The notes beneath the pieces are model-generated. The model ran no database searches and was not told the DNA's origin. It saw only the letters and a list, made by a program, of their open reading frames with translations. Positions 36,061 through 48,360 of a DNA stretch of 64,000 nucleotides are shown one piece after another. Source of the stretch: Ptiloglossa arizonensis (taxonomy: Eukaryota; Arthropoda; Insecta; Hymenoptera; Colletidae). The number at the start of each line of letters is the position of its first letter. Positions within the stretch are counted from its first letter, which is position 1. Position numbers and translations under genes: made by a program. The stretch spans positions 12,140,001 to 12,204,000 of the forward strand of contig NC_135055.1 in the NCBI RefSeq assembly GCF_051014685.1, read 5' to 3'.

Positions 36061-37560
36061 AACGCATCGTTAAACGTTCCCGGAGCGTCTGGGTCCTGGT
36101 ACTTTTATTCTAGCTTCTAGTAATTTCACTGCCACTAAACCCATAATCGCTCTGTGATCGTAATCACGCGAAGTTCCGATTTCTATGCAGCGATCCTTGG
36201 TAATCAGTGATGGGCTCAAATAATATCTTGCATTCGCCGAGACGTACGATAAACGCAAATGTTCAACTAAGAACAAAAAGAATACACTGTTCCTTGATAT
36301 GTCAACGTCTCGACGAGATCCCCGATTCTGGTCGATTCTCTGAGGTCTAATTCCCTGAAATCCTAACACGAGGATCCTTGGCCGTGGAATCTCGTTGAAC
36401 GAATAGGTCGGTCTCGTTCGAACAACTCCGACGCGTAAAATTCCTTTCGGTATGTCAGGGCGTGCTATCAATGTTCCCCGAAGCCGTCAGTCGAAACGAA
36501 GTCCGCTCGGTTGGACGCGGGCAAAGTTTCACTCGCAGCGCGAAGTAGAAAGCCGCCGCGCGCAAGTTCGTCGAACGAGCATGGAAGGAGGTCACGACAG
36601 CGCTTTAACCCTTTCGAAGCCATCCTAGGCGATAGGAGCGTCTTGACCCGTCCTATCTCTACTTCGCCGTGCCCTATCCTCCACAGCGCAGCGTGACGTA
36701 ATTCCAGCACGAACCTAGAGGTACGACCTATGAGACCTACGGAGACGGATGCACACGCTCGTTGTATGTACGTGCGCGTCGTGTCTGTTCGTGTACGTAT
36801 GCCTGCGTATGTGTGTGCGCGTGTGTGTATGCAACGTCTACGTGTCGGTGGATCTCCGCGTGTGTCTCTGGAACGGTGTGCACCCACGTATTCGGGCACA
36901 CATGCATGGACCACGCACAACCAACGATCCAAGACTCGAGTACACACTTGTGCGATCAGGAGAGAGAGGAACGTGATGGAGGGGGTGGAGACGTGTGGGA
37001 GGGAGGGAGAGGAAGCAAACGAGAGGACAGCCGCTTGGCGTGAGCTGGATCGTCGCTCTAGCCGTCAATACACTTTGCCGAAGGTAGAGGAACGTTCCAT
37101 CGAGTTGGTTCCTGGCTCCTGCGGAGGATCCTGCGGCCAACAGAGTCTCATATCCTACGGGCCTCTGGGCATTCAGCACCCCCAGGCTCTCCCTCTTCTC
37201 TCTCTCTGTCTCTCTTTCTATCTCTCTCTCTCTCTCTAGTTCTGTCTCTATCTCTCTCTGTCTCTCTCTCATCGTGCTTGCTCATCCAGTAACGTCACTA
37301 ACGACGACGGACATATTGGTATCGCTTCTAGGTACCCTTAAGGAGAGCCGCATTTCACGCTGCCGCACGAATACGAGGGATCTCCCTTTCGGGTATAAAG
37401 CACCGCCCCCTCTTCTTCCTCGGATTCAAAGGTACGATCATAGGGTCGCGCGGTAATACCCAGCCTCGTGCATGTCTCTGAGCATTTTAATGGCTGCTTA
37501 GAACCGGCTATATTAAACCGCTTTTCACCGGCTGATGTGGCATATTAGTTTTGTAACGCG
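36061..37560. other. GC-balanced to GC-rich island
   Basis: Contains a GT-rich tract (36761-36832), a purine tract (36960-37040) and a CT tract (37183-37272). Long minus frames (36070-36471 and 36468-36947) and + frames overlap and carry no known domain. A TATAAAG at 37390 could be a promoter but lacks a matching initiator. Probably regulatory or untranslated DNA. Confidence 0.4.
37183..37272. repeat. (CT)n microsatellite
   Basis: Imperfect CTCTCT/CTGTCT run, GAGA-rich on the minus strand, forming the right half of the island. Confidence 0.95.
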
Positions 37561-37599
37561 GTTTTTCGATAATTAAACCCTACCCCCGGGGGACTTAAC

Positions 37600-38400
37600 C
37601 GTTGTAAATAGGGAATAGAATTCGGGAGTTCGTTTCGATTCGGTGGATCGGACAATCGCGCGAAATAATATTCGGAGGGGAATTAAATATTAGTATTTCG
37701 GAGACGAAATTCCTTTTTTTGAACAGCTTGGGTGGTCGGTGATTAAATATCGCGAGAACTTGAACCGACTTGCGCGTGTATTCACGACTCGTAGGATCGG
37801 TCGCTGGGCGAACCGTTGCAATCCCGTAAATATTAATTGGAAACAATTTTTGCAAGTTGCGTAATTTCGTCGTTTAGGTTCCAGAGTTGCAATATATTCG
37901 GAGAACGAAATATTGAAATATTCGTATTAAAGGCGAAAGTCGTTCGTTTGGACAAAATTACTGTTTAGCGAAAACCTGTACTCGCGCGATTAAAATTCGC
38001 GAGAATTTAATTGATTCGTACGACCATCGTCCGGTAAAATATTGCTATTATATAAATACAAATTGAAAGTAATTTCTGTAACTTGTTTTAATTAAATGTT
38101 TAAATTGAACAGGTATGAAATATCTGACGGCGAACGACCATGAAATATTTATATTAAAGATGAAAACTGCACTTTAACGTAACACGGTTGCGCACGACAA
38201 CGTTGCTGGTCGGTGCAAATATGTATTTACGCGATTAAAATTTGCGAAGACTTAATTAATTTGCACGTCTATCGAGAGCTACTGCGTCTATTACTTATTG
38301 TTAATACAAATGATACATTATGCGATATTAATACAAAATTGCAAATATGAAAAGTTTGTATAAATTGCCAGTTGAATATGAAAATTGTTCCTAGTTAAAT
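37600..38400. repeat. Tandem array, ~246-bp unit, three old copies
   Basis: A word like CGCGATTAAAATTCGCGAGA followed by ACTTAATT recurs with GATTAAA at 37741, 37988 and 38233 (spacings 247 and 245). Between the anchors each unit has a CCGTAAATATTAAT-like segment and a GAAATATT...ATATTAAAG segment. Copies are highly diverged. Confidence 0.8.
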
Positions 38401-38476
38401 TGAAAGTGACACAAAAGTAGCGTTACTTTAACGCAGAAATGAATACAACCATGGTTGGAAAATATAGGTGACAAAT

Positions 38477-38842
38477 TGTATGCTTAGATGAATTTTCGAT
38501 GATAATTTTTAATCGCAAGATTTTCCAAAAATACTCAAACGGCACAGTTTTTGGAATTAATTTCCATTTTTGGAATTAATTTCCAGCGAAGCACGAGCAC
38601 GTGTATAGAAAATGACGACACTCGCGTCAAAGTTATTCATTTAATATCGCTTCTACGGATAATATAGTATTGTATGCTCGGATGAATTTTCGATGATAAT
38701 TTTTAATCGCAAGATTTTCCGAAAAAACTCAATCGGCACAGTTTTTGGAATTAATTTCCAGCGAAGCACGAGCACGTGTATAGAAAGTGACGACACTCGC
38801 GTCAAAGTTATCCATTTAATATCTCTTCTACGGATATTCGAT
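38477..38842. repeat. Tandem duplication, ~194-bp unit, two copies
   Basis: TGTATGCTTAGATGAATTTT at 38477 and TGTATGCTCGGATGAATTTT at 38671. The rest matches almost base for base through TTCTACGGATA. The left copy has an extra internal duplication of TTTTTGGAATTAATTTCCA. It is young and directly adjacent, with no spacer. Confidence 0.95.
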
Positions 38843-38849
38843 TCAAACT

Positions 38850-40000
38850 TTCCTCCGCTATGTATACTCACGACGCGCCCCTTGCACTCCCTTCATCCCC
38901 CGGCGCGCACTGCATCGGCCGTTGCAGTTACCGGTACACTTGCACCTCAAGAAAGTTTCTTCGGTGTTCTGCATAAACATTACGAGCAAAAGTGAAAGTA
39001 CCAGCGTCACTAAAGGAAAGTTTCGCCGTGAGGTAGGACAGTAGTACTTGCACCCTCGATATCGCTCCAAATTCTCCGTTATATCGTGATGCGATTTACA
39101 CAGCTCTCCCTTTGTACATTAATCCTTTTCATTCGGATCACCGGTTACACTCGCGTTCGAGTTTCTTTCAACTTGGAACGCCAGTTACACCGAGACTATA
39201 GAAAACTATAAAATGTAAAATTTGATTATTTGTATGGATCGATTAATTGATGTATATATATGGTAAAATCAACAGACAGCGAGAAACTAATTATGCATTT
39301 TCCATGAAATTTTCTGTTCTTAATTACCGAGTCGATGGAACGAAATCTGGAAATAATCATCGAGGAGAGATATTCTAATTGTTATTAAATTACTAGTTTA
39401 AGTCGTTGATTTACAATATACTTGTTTATTTAAATCTTACGATGATTGACGCTGTTGGATAAAACGCTTGGAAAAAGTAAATAAATAATTGAAATTAATG
39501 GGAATGTAACTCCTATTGAAGACAATAATATTCAATGTAGGCGTGATAATTTATCTCCGAAACTATCTTAAATATATGATACGTTACTTATTATACGTAT
39601 GGTACCCACTTTTTTATACTTTGACACTTTACCATATTATTTCATTCGGTAAATATTTTCTATTTCGCCTCGTTCTAAACCTAAACCCATTTTCCATTAA
39701 TTTCGATCGTTTCGAGTTTCCCCCTTCCGAGTCCAAACTTCCCCCATCGATTTACTTTTCAACCGATTCATTAATTTGCCAAGAATCCATCGTCGGTTGA
39801 TCTTTGATCGATATCGATCGTCCAAGGACTACCTTGGATCACGTTTATGCGAACAGATTCCCCTGTCGTTTCAATTCCTCGACATCCTCGATTCTTGCCC
39901 ACGTATTTTAAAAACAGTAGAGAGTAATAAATAGTACCGTGAAAACATCTTACACGGGAGAAGTACGGTATTCTTAAGCGAGCGGGCTCACCCTTGGTCT
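38850..40000. other. Mostly AT-rich non-coding stretch
   Basis: 38850-39080 is GC-balanced, the rest AT-rich. No gene supported. Confidence 0.5.
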
Positions 40001-40006
40001 TTCCAG

Positions 40007-40106
40007 GGTTCAAGAGGATCATCCCGGTGGTTCAAGATCTAGATGACGAGGTACGCAAAACTTCCTCCACAGCCGAAGCTTTAACGGTCACTTACGACAC
40101 AAGGGG
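40007..40106 (+). CDS. Candidate 100-bp internal exon
   Basis: A good acceptor (TTGGTCTTTCCAG, AG at 40005-40006) and a perfect donor (GGG|GTAAGT at 40107) bracket 100 bases open in one frame: FKRIIPVVQDLDDEVRK then TSSTAEALTVTYDTRG. An alternative donor GAG|GTACGC at 40051 would give a 44-bp exon in the same frame. It enters needing one base from the previous exon and leaves in phase 2. The residue mix is typical of a folded or cytoplasmic region. No family is recognised. A minus-strand exon candidate lies only 200 bp away, and it is unlikely that both are real. Confidence 0.35.
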
Positions 40107-40306
40107 GTAAGTAACGTTCAAACGACTCGACGTAGCATTTTCACCGTATATACGACGACTCTCGTAGCATCCGTAGACTCGGCCATGGTCCAACTGCATC
40201 GAGACCAAGTCCGAGGGAATCGCGCGTCGAGATCGGACGAATGTTCCGATCGTTTCCGACCGCGGCCGGCCGAAAACTGCAGCCCCCGACCGGAGGCTGC
40301 ACTTAC

Positions 40307-40604
40307 CGGGAAAAGATCTCCGACGTTTTTCACCGGCGCTCATCTTCCTAATCTTCTTTGAGAGCGTCGGTCGCTCTTGGGAACCGTCGATACCCGTGGC
40401 CCGCCGGCGGAATCTGCAATCCGGCATCGGGCGTTCAGGGGGTAGGGGGGTGGTGGTGTTGGAGGACCCGTGCGGTGGTTGCGCGGGGTGGTTCGCTGGG
40501 GGTTCGAGTAGCACGGGGGCGTTCGCAATGGAGCTGACTGCAGTTTTTCCACGGTGAGAAATAGGGTCTTGGGGTGTGTAAACCCGGTTACTTATGGAGG
40601 CCAT
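40307..40604 (-). CDS. Candidate first coding exon, about 99 codons
   Basis: Read on the minus strand, ATG at 40604 (context CCGGAATGG) opens a frame MASISNRVYTPQDPISHRGK..., continues through a Pro-rich section (PPANHPAQPPHG, TTTPLPPERP) and a basic cluster (KKIRKMSAGEKRRR, nuclear-localisation-like), and meets a perfect donor CCCG|GTAAGT at 40306. It starts at the edge of the GC-rich island 40610-41780, which would be its promoter and 5' UTR. Pro/Ser-rich disordered starts with a basic patch are common in nuclear regulators, but no name is justified. GC-rich DNA has few stops, so an open frame is weak evidence by itself. Confidence 0.32.
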
Positions 40605-40609
40605 TCCGG

Positions 40610-41780
40610 TCTGCGGGCTCGCCGGCCTCCGGCTGAGGGGTTTTAAGGACTTAGCTCGACATTAGCGTCCCTAGTGGGTGAGCTAGGAGGCGGCGGAGGT
40701 GGACGTGGATGCGAAGGTGGCTGGAGAGGTAGGCGAAGTTGGTACGCGGCGGCGAGAAAGAGGTAGACGGAGACGGAACGATGGAAAGGAAGGAAGAGCG
40801 TGTGTAGGAGATATAGAAAAGAGGAAGACGGAGAAGGGGACGTGGAAAAGAGAATGGAACGAGGAGCGAGCACGAGAAAGGGGAAAGAGAGAGAGGGAGA
40901 ACGAACGACCGAGCGAGTTGCACGGAGTAAGCTCTGGATAGGGTTGCGAGGACTGAGAGTAAGGGTGGATAGTCGGTGGCCAGGGAATCCTCGGGGGTGG
41001 AAGAGAATCGGCGCGGCGCGGCGCGGCGGGGGATGGCTCGGCGGCCGAGGGGGGGAGGGGGTTGGATGTGCGGCGATTTGGTTTCCAATCATGGGACGAC
41101 GGGACGCGCCTCTATCGAGCGAGCAGAGGCCCGGCCATCCTACCCCATCCTCTCCTTCGCTTGGAACCATGTCGGTGCTGGTGGTGCTGGTGCAAACCAA
41201 CCCAACCCAACCCAACGGACTCTCTCTCCTTCGCCTGCACCTCCGCGTCTCAACCGACCGCCCTCCTCCTCCTTCTCCTCCTCCTCTTCCTCCTCCTTCT
41301 CCTCCTCCTCCTCCTTCTCCTCCTACTCCGCTTCCTCCTCCGTCTCTTCCTACTTCTCATCCTCTGACTCCTTTGCCACCCTCGGCTTGCCACCCACTGC
41401 TACCTACCGCCGTACTCTTCCTCTCCACCTACTGCTTCTCGTTCTCCTGCCTCCGTCCTTCGGCCCCTAAACCGCCCCGCTACAACCTTCTCAACCAGTG
41501 CAGACACACTTACACGCACTCGGAACTTCGTCTGTCGCCCGTCCCCCACCCACCCTCCCACCCTCCCTCTCCCTCCACCTCGTACTTCTACCGGCCGCCC
41601 GCCGCGGTGTCCTCCGACCGATTCCCGCGGCGTTCACCCAATCTGGGCCAATTCCGAAAAATCTTAATGTTTTCGAACGTCCGCGCCCGCGATCCGAATT
41701 TGCGCTAAACGCTCCGGCTTTCAAGCTATTTGGGAATTCCGCGCTCGTGGCCGCCGTACCCTCGATGGATCGGAATTAGG
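40610..41780. other. Large GC/CpG island
   Basis: A left purine half (40680-40930), a GGCGCGGCGC core near 41010-41060, a CCCAA repeat at 41200-41216, and a right pyrimidine half (41230-41600) with a CCT microsatellite. Frames of 100-300 codons on both strands are artefacts of low complexity. Best read as promoter or untranslated DNA, possibly serving a minus-strand gene starting at 40604. Confidence 0.5.
41261..41350. repeat. (CCT)n microsatellite
   Basis: Imperfect CTC/CCT run of about 90 bases. Confidence 0.95.
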
Positions 41781-41884
41781 TTTCAAGTAACTAACCGGCT
41801 GGTATTATCGCGATTGATCCAATAATTTATCGAATCGTTGGGATTGATGGTCTTCGAATTCGTTCGCATTGTATTAATTGTTGC

Positions 41885-42215
41885 GGACACGGTTCTTCGA
41901 ACATTTTTCAAATGCTACTCGAACCTTGGTCGTCACTTTTTTCAATCCGTTTCTCGGTGAGCTATGGGAGTAATTTGCGAAAATACATATTGGCGAGTCA
42001 ATTTTTATAGTTGTAAGACGTAATGTAAAGTAAGTGTTATTTGTTTTATTCAGGACACGGTTCTTGGAACATTTTTCAAATGCTACTCGAACTTTGGTTA
42101 TCACTTTTTTCAATCCGTTTCTCGGTGGGCTATGGAAGTAATTATTGGCGAGTAGATTTTTATAGTTGTAAGATGTAATATAAAGTGAGTAAGTGTTATT
42201 CGTTTTATTTAGACT
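41885..42215. repeat. Tandem duplication, ~168-bp unit, two copies
   Basis: GGACACGGTTCTTCGAACAT at 41885 and GGACACGGTTCTTGGAACAT at 42053. Both are followed by CAAATGCTACTCGAAC, CAATCCGTTTCTCGGTG, ATTGGCGAGT and TTTATAGTTGTAAGA, then GTAAGTGTTATT. The second copy lacks a dozen bases after the TAATT. Confidence 0.93.
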
Positions 42216-42219
42216 TTTT

Positions 42220-44990
42220 GGAGCAAACGTTGGACTTTCAGCGTTGCGACCTTGGTATTCGTAGATCCTTGTGAGAAAGTTGGACAATTGTTTACAAGTT
42301 ACGTAGACCACGACGTATTCGTACGATGCGATATTTTACAATACGCAACGCTGAGAAATCAACGGTACTTCGATTTTTGGAAGTTCGTCCAATTATCTTG
42401 ATCGATTCGTCGAGATCATCGGTAATTATTCAAACGCGTGAAAATGCTGCGCGGACAGTGTCTGGGAAGAACGGTGTGTACGATGTATATTCTACGATTC
42501 ATTTTTAACGAATGATTTTCCAGGTGTGTATACGTGGACGGAAAGTAATGCCAGTTATTCGGACAGTTAAGGAGATAGATACCGACAGTGCAATAAGGTC
42601 CCGGCTACTGGAGCGCAACAACAAGGGACGAAGCATTTCCATTTGCCGTATTCTGTATATCATTCCGGTTGAAGGTTAACGCTATTGTACACGCCACGTT
42701 TTCTAAAATCATTAACCGCGGCGCCTCAGTTGGCAAACATTTCCCCGTAAACATATCGCTCCTAATACCATAACCTTGTTTGCACTGGGTGACAATGCGA
42801 TTAGAACGAGAATAGGAAGGAACTGAAGCGCGACGCTGAAACAGAGTAGCCTTAGGCCGTCTAGACGTGTTGCGTAGGTGTGACGTATAATGATGCGCAA
42901 CGAGATTAGTAACTTCTAAAACATCGTAAACATTGTTTACCAACTTCCGTTTATGGGGAACTTTTAAGTCAGTCGCATAGAAAGCTATTATCCTCCGCGA
43001 CGGTCTGTGTCTTAACGTCTGCTACCACTTCCCGCGGCAGCATACTTAAAAACTTATCTCGTGAATTCCTTGATGGGCTGATACCCTCTAGTTCCCTATT
43101 GGCAATTTGCTTTTCGTCCTTGCAGAATTACTATCGAGCAATTCAATTAATTACCAAAATAACGTCCAATCGTGTTAACGTTTTCCTCGCGTATCAACGA
43201 ATCGATTTTGTCCTCTAATCGTACGTTTACTATATTTCTAATAACATTTTGTATAGCATTGCAATGTATAGGAATAGATTGCAATGTTTTTTGTATATAA
43301 TCCATTTATATTATGAATGTAACAAATGTACAATTGGAGACGAAAACAAAATTAATTTATCAATGCACAAGAAACGAGAACGCAGTTTGATATTTTTTAT
43401 TACCTCTGTTGCGCGATGAAAATAATCGACTCTGTTATTGACTGCTCGGTCGACGAGTCTGAATAATATAATTTTGTACGCGATCTTCGAGTACACCGTA
43501 CTCGCATTTATAAAGGATACGAACTCGCTTGTCCGCGATTTATTGTTGTCAAGCTACAAACGTAAAAATGCAAAACCTGCGATCCTTTTGAAGTGTATTG
43601 TGTGCATCCAGGGTTGCAGTATTAAAAGTCCGTTACTTGCGAGGGTACTCGAGTGATAGTGGACTTCAAAGTGGTTTACATCCATCTTTCGCGGTTTAAC
43701 GCGAACCGTCCGACTTTCCACCATCCACCCCCACCCCCGTCTCACCTTGTCAGGAATGTTTAATTAACGCACATCGACCCGTTGTTTTCTAGACCTTCAT
43801 TGCTGACATTCTTCTGCTGCGAACATCGCGGATTTTACCAACAGAGATTATTCTACCTTCTTAACCCTTCGCTGGTATAGCGATTATTTTGTCACGTATA
43901 CGGTGGAACGGGATCTCTAGAACCCTGGATAATTGTTTAAATATTTTAAGTCATTTTTTTAGACAAAAATCTGACGTTCAGACTTTACTCTGTCGGACCT
44001 TACCAATTACGAGTTGAGATTTAATTGGACGATCGGTGTGTTAGATGGACGAAAAGTCGCGGGAAAAATTATTTTTGAAAATGTTCGATACGTTCTGAAT
44101 GATATTCTATATTTACGACTAATATTTATCGTAATTTATAGTTATTAATGGAGTGCGTTGGGAAAAAATATTTATTGCGGGATAATATATATTTCTCGTA
44201 TACGATAAATACTGTTTTATTATTTATTAATGAATAACGGACTCTCTAAAATTGTTAAAAATCAGAGGACGATTTTGTTCGTATATTACTATGCTGCAAA
44301 CGCTTAGGAGATAATAGGGACAGTGTGTTCGCACTTCTAAACGAAGATTAGTGTCGGGGATTATAAAAGTGGCCTAAGTTGTATATTTGATACGTTGTAT
44401 ATTATTATATAATCTCGATCGACGTAACAAAAAATAAATACTAAATCCAAGCTTTCCAGATTCTCGATGTAAGTCGCTTTTAGAATTCCTAACACGTATA
44501 TCGCATAAAATCTCGCGACGTTTATTAGTCGCATTTTTATTTATTTCGAGCGGTTCGATTAACATAACCGAGAATTAATTTTACTATAATAGAATCTTTC
44601 CACTAAATCCTTAAAAGATGAAGATGCATGTACTTTGTACGTGTATATCTTTATTCGTTACAGGGAATTTTAATTAGAGACGTTTATCGTTACTAATATT
44701 TCTTACACCGTATTTTCAAACGATTTACAGGGGAAGCATGAATTTTCATTGTTTTAATAATAACGGTAATATATTGTCGTGGAACGAAATGCCTCGAAGG
44801 AAGAAAGCAATGTGCATTAATAAATATGCATTATTAATACATAAATAATTTAATTGAAAATCGTATCGTTCGCGACACAAATCTTCGAATACGCATTTCA
44901 CACAATATTGTTAATCTTAAAAATCTAATTAAATCTAAATTATTCTTTGTATTTACATCGTCTTGTAACCGAAAAGATTTACCGCGAAAC
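42220..44990. other. Non-coding stretch
   Basis: 42540-43030 is GC-balanced and of high complexity (regulatory-looking, including AACCGCGG), with overlapping frames on both strands and no motif. A strong acceptor-like CGTCCTTGCAG near 43126 is followed by AT-rich sequence. The rest is AT-rich. Confidence 0.45.
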
Positions 44991-45004
44991 ACTCGTCGAA
45001 AAAT

Positions 45005-45430
45005 GAGAAATGATTTCGCTGGTACTTGACGCGCGATAGTCGAGCCTCCCTCGGCGTCATCGACCTAATGTATTCTTGTATCATCGTCAGTAACGATGAC
45101 CTAAGGAGAAAGCAGACGCGCATCGTTGCTCCTGGACAAGATGCTCTTAGAAAGCTCTCATCCCCTATTGACGTCCCGGTACAACTACCCTGCATTATCG
45201 GCAATTCCACTGACCTAAGGAGGAGTCCTTCGCGAGCAAGATGCTCTGAGAACGCGTAGGGGTTGAGCAGCTGCTCGAATCACCAATATTGATACTGTCG
45301 TTGCGATGTCACCAAAGAAGACACCCCGCGGTAAAAATGCTTTTTCCTTTATTGATACCGCGCGAAGCATTGTATAAAAATAAAGGTACCAGGGTGGCTG
45401 GATAAACTCGTAAACAAACACTCTTTACTT
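45005..45430. other. GC-balanced block, possible LTR-like fragment
   Basis: CTGACCTAAGGAG-type words occur twice (about 45098 and 45209), each followed by AAGATGCTCT. Further right are TATAAAA and AATAAA within 15 bases of each other (45373-45385), the arrangement seen in retrotransposon LTRs. A segment around 45225-45275 resembles 48960-49005. No polyprotein remains are visible. Confidence 0.3.
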
Positions 45431-45439
45431 ATTAGCGAC

Positions 45440-46940
45440 CGATACCAGTGGATAACAATAACTTTGAAATAGAAACGATATTAGCACAGAAATTTTTATG
45501 ATCGTTTCAAGTGTGATTCGAAAATATGCGATAATAATATTTTTAAACGAATATTCCGATTTGTAATTGTGGGGTTAGATCGTTCCAATGTTTTATTTTT
45601 CTCTGTTGTAACGTGCTTGAAAATTTTTTGCGTTCCAAAAGGGTTCAGGTTGAAATAATACTACGAACTGTGCCATTGTGTTTATTTCGTGATTCAATGA
45701 ATCATTACGACAGTTTGAATTTTGAATCGTCGAATTACCAGCGTTTGCCTCGATAGTACTCCATTACGGTTTTTAATCGTGGCATGGTAAATTGAACCAA
45801 CGAGAAGGATATTTTGAAAGTAATGAATCTATATTCGTATTCGATCTTTTAACAAAAAAAAAGTTCTCGTAGCGTACACCGAAGCGTACGATAAATTATT
45901 GTTCTTGATATGCAAATTCGCCCTATAATGGTGGACAACCACTTATCATAGTTTGCGCAATTTTTATATTCCCTATATATCTTATCAACCGTAACATGCA
46001 GAGCTAAAGTTTTTAGGGTAAAGTTTCCACTGGAAGATGAAATTTTGCAAAATGTATAAACGCGGGAACTTTGGAGAGCGGTTTCGCCCGCTTAAAATAA
46101 ATTTCCACGGGTGAAGATTATTCCTCGTACACTTCGACGATCTTTGTCTTCTTGACTATTTTCATCGAAATTACGATCCATCGTTCGTGACAATTCGTAA
46201 GAAACGTCTTAAGAGGGTATTGCGATTTGTATCGATTATTTTCATTAAAAACAAATGATCGAACGTACACAAAAATTTAGGTTCTCTACAGATATTCATT
46301 CGCGTTTGAACCAATTACAAAGAAAATTTCAAGTACTTATTCTCAAACGATTTAAATTTCCTTTTTAATTTATACGAGCGTATTTATCGTCCCGAATTGA
46401 AATAAGTAACATAAAATAATGTTCAGCGAAATAATGGCTGTTGAGAGAGGGAAATTGAATTTTCAGTGTCAGTTTTCAACTATCGCGAGACTTAAAAAAT
46501 AAATATTCACGACATTTGTACGCGTTTAATAGTGTAATTCAATCGTACGATTGGTTTTTGAAATAACTGCGCGGTCGAATTCTAAAACTCCGTTTTGAGA
46601 AGGCGTTGAAAGCCTCTCGTGCAGTTACAAGGATAACGATCGATTTATGGCACTTACCCTTAATCCGCTATACTCAATCCACGAGCACTTACTTTACCGA
46701 GACGGTTGTCTTCTTGACACATTTTTTAAACAACCGGTACGTCGACGGCTGAGTAAATAGAAAGACGGTTAGGAATAAATTATACAGACTGTGAAGCCGT
46801 TAAAACTACGAACTTTTGCAACCCTGTGAATTTTATAAATTTCGATTTAATACTTACTCGGGCACACTTTCAAGATCCTAAATCTTGAAAAAATTCAATA
46901 ACTTAAAAATCAATTCTTTGGACTTTCCAGACCAGAATAT
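45440..46940. other. AT-rich non-coding stretch
   Basis: Donor-like words on the minus strand near 46655 and 46695 have no matching frames. No gene. Confidence 0.55.
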
Positions 46941-46943
46941 CCC

Positions 46944-47290
46944 CTCGAGCACCTATAGTACTTAATGGTTCTAGAAGAGCTTAAGTTGCAATTTTACCGC
47001 ACCGACGCTCTTGGCGCCCCTTCCTCGCGCTTATCGACTACCCCAGAAAATCGAGCTAAGATGATTCTCGCCGAATCCAAAGTAGCATAATCCGAAAAAC
47101 AGTCTCGGTCGTACAGACTGCTATATACGCAAGATCGAAATTCAAACCGGCAGAGTGTGTCAACGTTTGTAAATCTTAATCAACTTTAGTCGACTCTAGT
47201 CAACTTATCCGAACCTCTGCCAACTCCTGTCCTCTTCGGTCAACATCCAAGTTTAACTCTCGGGAGTTGAAAAGTGTTTCCGAATCTTCC
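46944..47290. repeat. Dispersed repeat family B, copy 1
   Basis: Matches 54804-55110 in the same orientation. Shared landmarks: CTCGAG(C/T)ACCT, a near-identical TTCTAGAAGAGCT(T/C)AAGTTGC, CAATTT(T/C)ACC, then a TCCAAAGTA/TCAAAGTA segment, AGAGT(G/C)TGTC and GTAAATCTTAAT. Similarity fades after about 250 bp. No coding capacity or terminal repeats. Confidence 0.8.
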
Positions 47291-47519
47291 ACCCGGCTGT
47301 ATGAAACTTTAAGCGAGGCGAACTTTGGTGTCCGAAGCATCGAATGGCGAATCGTTTTGCATAACAACGAACATATTAATAAATACGTTTCTCCGTCTTT
47401 TAACAATGCCCGTGAAAACACGTTCTCGAGATTCCAAATCCTTGGAAACTACGATTATTTAACCATCGGTATTTAAAACCTTCCAAAATTTTCTCTTAAC
47501 GCGTTAACTGTTGTGAATA

Positions 47520-47694
47520 TACTAGGTTGTTCAATAAGTTTTATCGAACGACGAAACTTATTCAACAGTACTACATTGAACAGTACAACATTGAATAGTA
47601 CTATATTGAACAGTACTACATTGAACAGAACAACATTGAACAGTACTGTTCAATAACTTTTGTCGTTCGATAAAACTTATTGAACAACCTATTA
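47520..47694. mobile_element. Nested palindromic MITE with minisatellite core
   Basis: TA-flanked, 175 bp. The left end TAGGTTGTTCAATAAGTTT is matched by the right end AAACTTATTGAACAACCTA. The left arm contains a second, partly inverted copy of itself (CGACGAAACTTATTCAACA). The core consists of about five 15-bp units of the form GTACTACATTGAACA. The ends mark it as a mariner-type non-autonomous element, related to those at 3451 and 15032. Confidence 0.88.
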
Positions 47695-47699
47695 CAACC

Positions 47700-48360
47700 G
47701 ACACTAATGCTTCAGTTCCAGAGGCGTCATCTTTTTGGTCATGAGGTTCAATTAGGAATAACGCTATTTAAAAACCCAAGCGGATGTTTAGAAGCGTATA
47801 CTCGGCAGAAAGTTTTAGTTAACATGTTCGCTGCCACCATTTGGTTGCAAAAACTGTCCGGCACAGAGCACGCTGCATTCGTGCTAATTCTATTTAACGC
47901 AGTGCATACTTTTAACCGTGCACAAATAAAATGTATCAACTGGACCACCGTATTTCGAGTACTCCGAACAAGGTGTCGGGGAAAGTTAGAATAGGCCGCG
48001 CAAGAGTTACACCACCACCACCACCACCACCTCGTGGAAAAATCAGACGCACCTGTTTGTCGAGGGTGCGAAAACCAATTCGCGACCGAACGTATTTCAA
48101 TCGAACGTCGAAAGTTTGAAAGACGAGGACAATTTTTGACCCGACGACAGAAAAAACGAGAAAAAAAAAAACGTATCGCTCATTGCATCCCCGAAGACAC
48201 AAATCCATCGAGCGCTAACGAACGGTACGTGTCGCGCGACAACCATACGTTGCCGCTTAGAAGAAAAAATTTACAACACCGATCTCCTGTTCGAAATTTA
48301 TTCGTTCGTGCTAAACGTAAAATAGAATCTCGCGTCGGACGCGCGCGATGTTAATCTCCG
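47700..48360. other. Mixed non-coding stretch
   Basis: An (ACC)n run at 48008-48030 and a purine patch at 48100-48170. No gene supported. Confidence 0.45.

Noticed and set aside
40800..41708. A 302-codon + frame, the longest in the window
   Set aside because: Passes through GA-rich and CCT-rich simple sequence and reads as Arg/Glu then Pro/Ser runs with no domain.
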